Shown here one piece after another: positions 60,805 to 64,000 of a DNA stretch of 64,000 bases. Source of the DNA: Oxyruncus cristatus (taxonomy: Eukaryota > Chordata > Aves > Passeriformes > Cotingidae); NCBI GenBank assembly GCA_013399855.1, contig VXAY01005627.1, positions 830,835 to 894,834 on the forward strand. The letters are read 5' to 3'. The position numbers and the translations under genes are program-made. Numbering within the stretch: position 1 is the first letter of the stretch; every line of letters starts with the position of its first letter. The notes beneath the pieces were generated by a model. The model saw only the letters and a program-made list of their open reading frames with translations. It ran no database searches and had not been told where the DNA came from.

Positions 60805-63290
60805 TTGCACCTGCTGAGTAGCCCTGTGGACACTGGCAGAAATTTTTCACTGTAACAGAAAGGTCTGGCTCAAAGCACACATGGTAGCTCAAACCCACGG
60901 AGCACTAAACTTCACGCAGATCAAAATGACAGCCACTTCTTAGCATGAGATGTGAGGTTTGTTGTACATTGTCAAGCAAGGCTCATCTCACAGTCACATC
61001 TCATTACTCCCTTAGCCTCTTTCTCAAAGCACTTCATCTTCTCCAGCTAGTAGGTACTGGCTCTGTTCAAAAGGTTAAACTGTTGTTTCCAAAGGATGCA
61101 GAAGAACAAATCTTGACAAGGAAGAGAGCTGCAACTCCCTGATAAATCATGCACAGCACTTGGTCATGGGGCTTGGGAAGTACAAAATTAAATTCTGTTT
61201 ACATTGGCCTGTGCTGACTCATAGAAATGCAATATGGGAATCATTGTTTTAATCAAGTCACATAGGTCTTTTTGTAAAATAAAAGCTAGAGTGAGTTGTA
61301 GAGACTAAGAATAAATACTAAGGAAAAGAGAATGGTCTGTGGAAATCAATCTCTCCTTTATATACTTCCAAATTATACTCATAAAGAAGAGGCCTCCAGC
61401 AGCTCTGTCAGTCATGATAAAGCTATCACTCTCAGATTTATTACAGGTTCTCTTCTTATGTTTTCAATGGAAAACATCCTACAGTGTGTTTGCATTACTA
61501 TCAGAGCTATATGAAGATTAATTACGTGTCTAAGAGCTGAAATTCACTGACTTATTTTCCAAGATCTAACTTGCAGTCAAAGTCATGCCCTAAAAAAGTG
61601 GGGGACTAGCTGGAAAAGACAGAATGAGAATGAAATACTTCCAAGGACCAAAGAGTAATCACAATTTAACTCTTAGACACAGTAATGTAGCCTGAGTTTT
61701 CTCCCTGGTGCAAAAAGGAAGCTCTGTGCTTTGGGTTTGATCTCTTTTGGCAAAGCACAAATTCTACTTTTTTCACTTTGACTTCCCCTAAAAAGATGTG
61801 TATGTGTACCAAAAGTCTCATTTCCTAAACTCCTTGGTGTCCTCATCTGGGACAGCTATTTTCATGCTATTCAGTCTACACAGAGTGGCAAAATCAGACT
61901 TTTAGGCAAGGTAACTTAATCATAGCTGTGAAACTACAGTGTTGATTAGATTATTTTCCTCTGTGAGAAAATAGTGTGTGCTGCTTAATTTCCTAGGATG
62001 AGAAACATTGTTATTTTGCATGTCTTGGTCTCTCGCTCTCACTGACCCCTCAAGAGCACATAGAAACTGGAGTTCACTGTGTTGGAGAAAGGCTAGTAGC
62101 GATAAGATCTCTCTTCTTCTGCACATCTAAGCTGTTCCCAGAGACTGTTCCTGTCATGAATTGTGGAGTAAACTTGCTTGGAAAGGGGGGGATGTTTAAG
62201 GTCCACTTTGCCATGGGGTTAGACACATAAAAAAGTAATCAGCTTTGCTGTAAAAAAGCTGCTATGTGTTTTAAAGCCACCATCTTGACAAACATCATCT
62301 AAATAAGTTGCAGCAGTCCAAATGTATTGGTCCTGTCATGAGAACTGAAGGTAGACCAAGAAAGGATTTTGATTTACTGCTTTTCAAGGTCTTAGACAAA
62401 CAAATACAGAGTGGTGGTTTTTATTTATATTCTTGCAATTGATGCTAAAGTAGAATTTAGGCAATGAAGTATATAGGTTACAATTGAAAACAGAAAAACA
62501 TAATCCCTAAACATTGTATATCTTTGTCCAAGTAAGGAAATTAAAAATCTAACCAATACAATCCAAAGTGTCTGGATCTTATTCAGCAGACTTTCTGAGA
62601 GCCGAATCAGTGGTATGTTGGGGGTGGCAATGCTCTGGTGAGACAAATAAAACTGGGCACACTGCAAAAACAGATGTGAGCTTGCCTCACCACCATCCTT
62701 CCCCTGCCTCCTTAATCCTTTTGCCAGGGTCTGGGTCTTCTTAGTCAGAGTCCTCTCAAAATTGCACAATTAAATACCATCTTGCCCTTATATTCAAATA
62801 ATCAGTAAATATTCTGTGAGGAAAGAGACTCACAGAGTAAGTCAAAGAGACAAGAATGAAAGTCTGCAAGACAAGGGCTTCATTATGAAGGATATTTTAG
62901 CACTGGTCAAAAGAAAGAAAATATGATTGAAATAGGAAATCCTAAAAAAATATTTATAGCTAAGATGAGAGTTGGCAAACTTTCACCTCCAATATTAATC
63001 TATTTTTTCCTTTTGCTATCTTTGAAAGAGCAAGACTTCAAAATTTATTTCCAAAACAGGATGATTGATCCTTACATGAATAGGTTTTTCCAAGAGTATC
63101 AGCAGAAGACACTTAAAAAAAGGAGTACATAAGACAGAAAAGATATGAGTGAAACTTTCTGCTATTACCTCTACCTTCAGCCTTTACTAGTCTCTAGTCC
63201 GGGAGTTATCTGTAGGCAACCATACTGGCAAAGTTTTTATGTGGGAAGTTGATGGTTTTCTTTTAATGAAGCAATTTAAAAGTCTTTAGA
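60805..63290. other. Non-coding stretch, no gene seen
   Basis: No recognisable gene or repeat family. The largest open frame is 114 codons on the minus strand (62425-62769), without a domain. Two frames of about 60 codons overlap at 61332-61521. Confidence 0.6.
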
Positions 63291-63299
63291 AAAATTTAC

Positions 63300-63750
63300 T
63301 CAATTCACCAGGTAAGCAGAAAACAGTTTTCCGGCAGCAGCCAACCCATCAGATTTCAAATAATGATTCCAAAGCCGCATCTATTAGGACAAAAATTGAA
63401 CATGAAAATTGCTGATCAAAACTTATTGTCATGGAACTACTGTCAGTATTGACAAAACTCAAAACCAAAACAGGCACACAACAGCTTTGCAAGAGAAGGA
63501 GACAGTCATCTGGCAGCTAATCCATGAAGTCAGCAGATAAATCCAACAGGCTAAAACTCATCATCCATTTGTGTGTTTTAGAATGATACAAAAAATGTGA
63601 ACTCTTACTGAATACAAGGAGTAGATTTTGATCCTTAGTAATGTATTATGAAAGAATTCAAATGCATCCGCCCTCTGTGTCATTAAATCACAAATGCACA
63701 TTTTAATGTCAAAAGCCAAATTTTGCAAGTGTAATACTTTCTCAAGTCCA
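63300..63750. promoter_or_regulatory. Candidate conserved non-coding element
   Basis: A long complex block free of simple repeats. Motifs include TTTCCGGCAGCAGCC, CAAATAATGATTCC, AAAGCCGCATCTATTAGG, AATGCATCCGCCC, GTCATTAAATCAC and CACATTTTAATGTC. CpGs are retained in AT-rich DNA. It has the texture of a developmental enhancer, inferred only from composition. Confidence 0.4.
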
Positions 63751-63983
63751 ATCTAACAAGTGCAACCTTTCCCAGTAGTATTCTCTGTCTTATTCCCTGA
63801 AAGCAATATTCCCTGCAGTATTCCCTGTTACCAAAGGACTACACTGGCCACAGGACACAATGCATTCTTCCATCTCCAGTGTCTAGAATTGCTTTCCTGC
63901 CAACTGCATAAAATTTGCTGTGTCCGTGTACAGATCTTTGGTGGGTGCAGCCAAGTAAAATAAAAAAGAATGATACAACCATG

Positions 63984-64000
63984 TCATAGAATCATAGAAT
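63984..64000 (-). mobile_element. CR1 LINE 3' tail, cut by window end
   Basis: The window ends in TCATAGAATCATAGAAT, two copies of the CR1 octamer as seen from the plus strand. The rest of a minus-strand CR1 should follow beyond 64000. The same tail arrangement is seen at 13111 and 57228. Confidence 0.8.

Overview
The window looks like bird nuclear DNA: AT-rich, CpG-poor, and without a recognisable protein-coding gene, rRNA, tRNA or CRISPR array. The organism call rests on the repeats. There are several CR1 LINE 3' ends with the typical octamer tail (ATTCTATG-like, or CATAGAAT on the other strand), two solo LTRs of an avian ERVL-type endogenous retrovirus, and a few very old amniote fossils (MIR and L2-like). 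The LTR type is familiar from neoavian birds. I cannot name a species, a chromosome or a nearby gene.

Layout. 1-8 kb: mostly unique sequence with two compact CpG-retaining blocks (about 2.24-2.76 and 7.2-8.0 kb) that look like conserved non-coding regulatory DNA. An assembly gap (2902-2998) sits in a poly-C tract, followed by Z-DNA-prone and G-quadruplex-prone simple sequence and an L2-like tail at 4.8 kb. 8-41 kb: long gene-free stretches with further regulatory-looking islands (10.8, 11.5, 13.8, 22.2, 23.8, 26.2, 35.8, 37.9 kb), a CR1 tail at 13.1 kb, a MIR at 17.9 kb and purine or AAAC/GTTT tracts. 41-60 kb: the repeat-rich part, with an ERVL-type LTR on the plus strand (41.0-41.6), CR1 tails at 47.0 and 55.3 kb, a 2 x 48-bp perfect tandem repeat (51.8), a MIR (56.9), the best-preserved CR1 (57.2-58.1, with 206 codons of reverse-transcriptase-region reading frame on the minus strand) and a second ERVL-type LTR on the minus strand with an intact 5-bp target duplication (59.08-59.65). 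60-64 kb: a MIR, a regulatory-looking block at 63.3-63.75 kb, and the 3' tail of another CR1 running off the window end.

The pattern fits a gene desert or a very large intron carrying scattered enhancers. The only hint of a host coding gene is a weak set of exon-like segments on the plus strand between 51.07 and 53.82 kb, where two short open frames are joined in frame by good splice signals. I do not recognise the product, and it may be chance or a decayed gene. No previously undescribed system is demonstrated. The items most worth checking are the exon-like cluster, the TGACA-motif cluster at 2.65-2.71 kb, the CpG-retaining islands and the duplicated flanks of the assembly gap.
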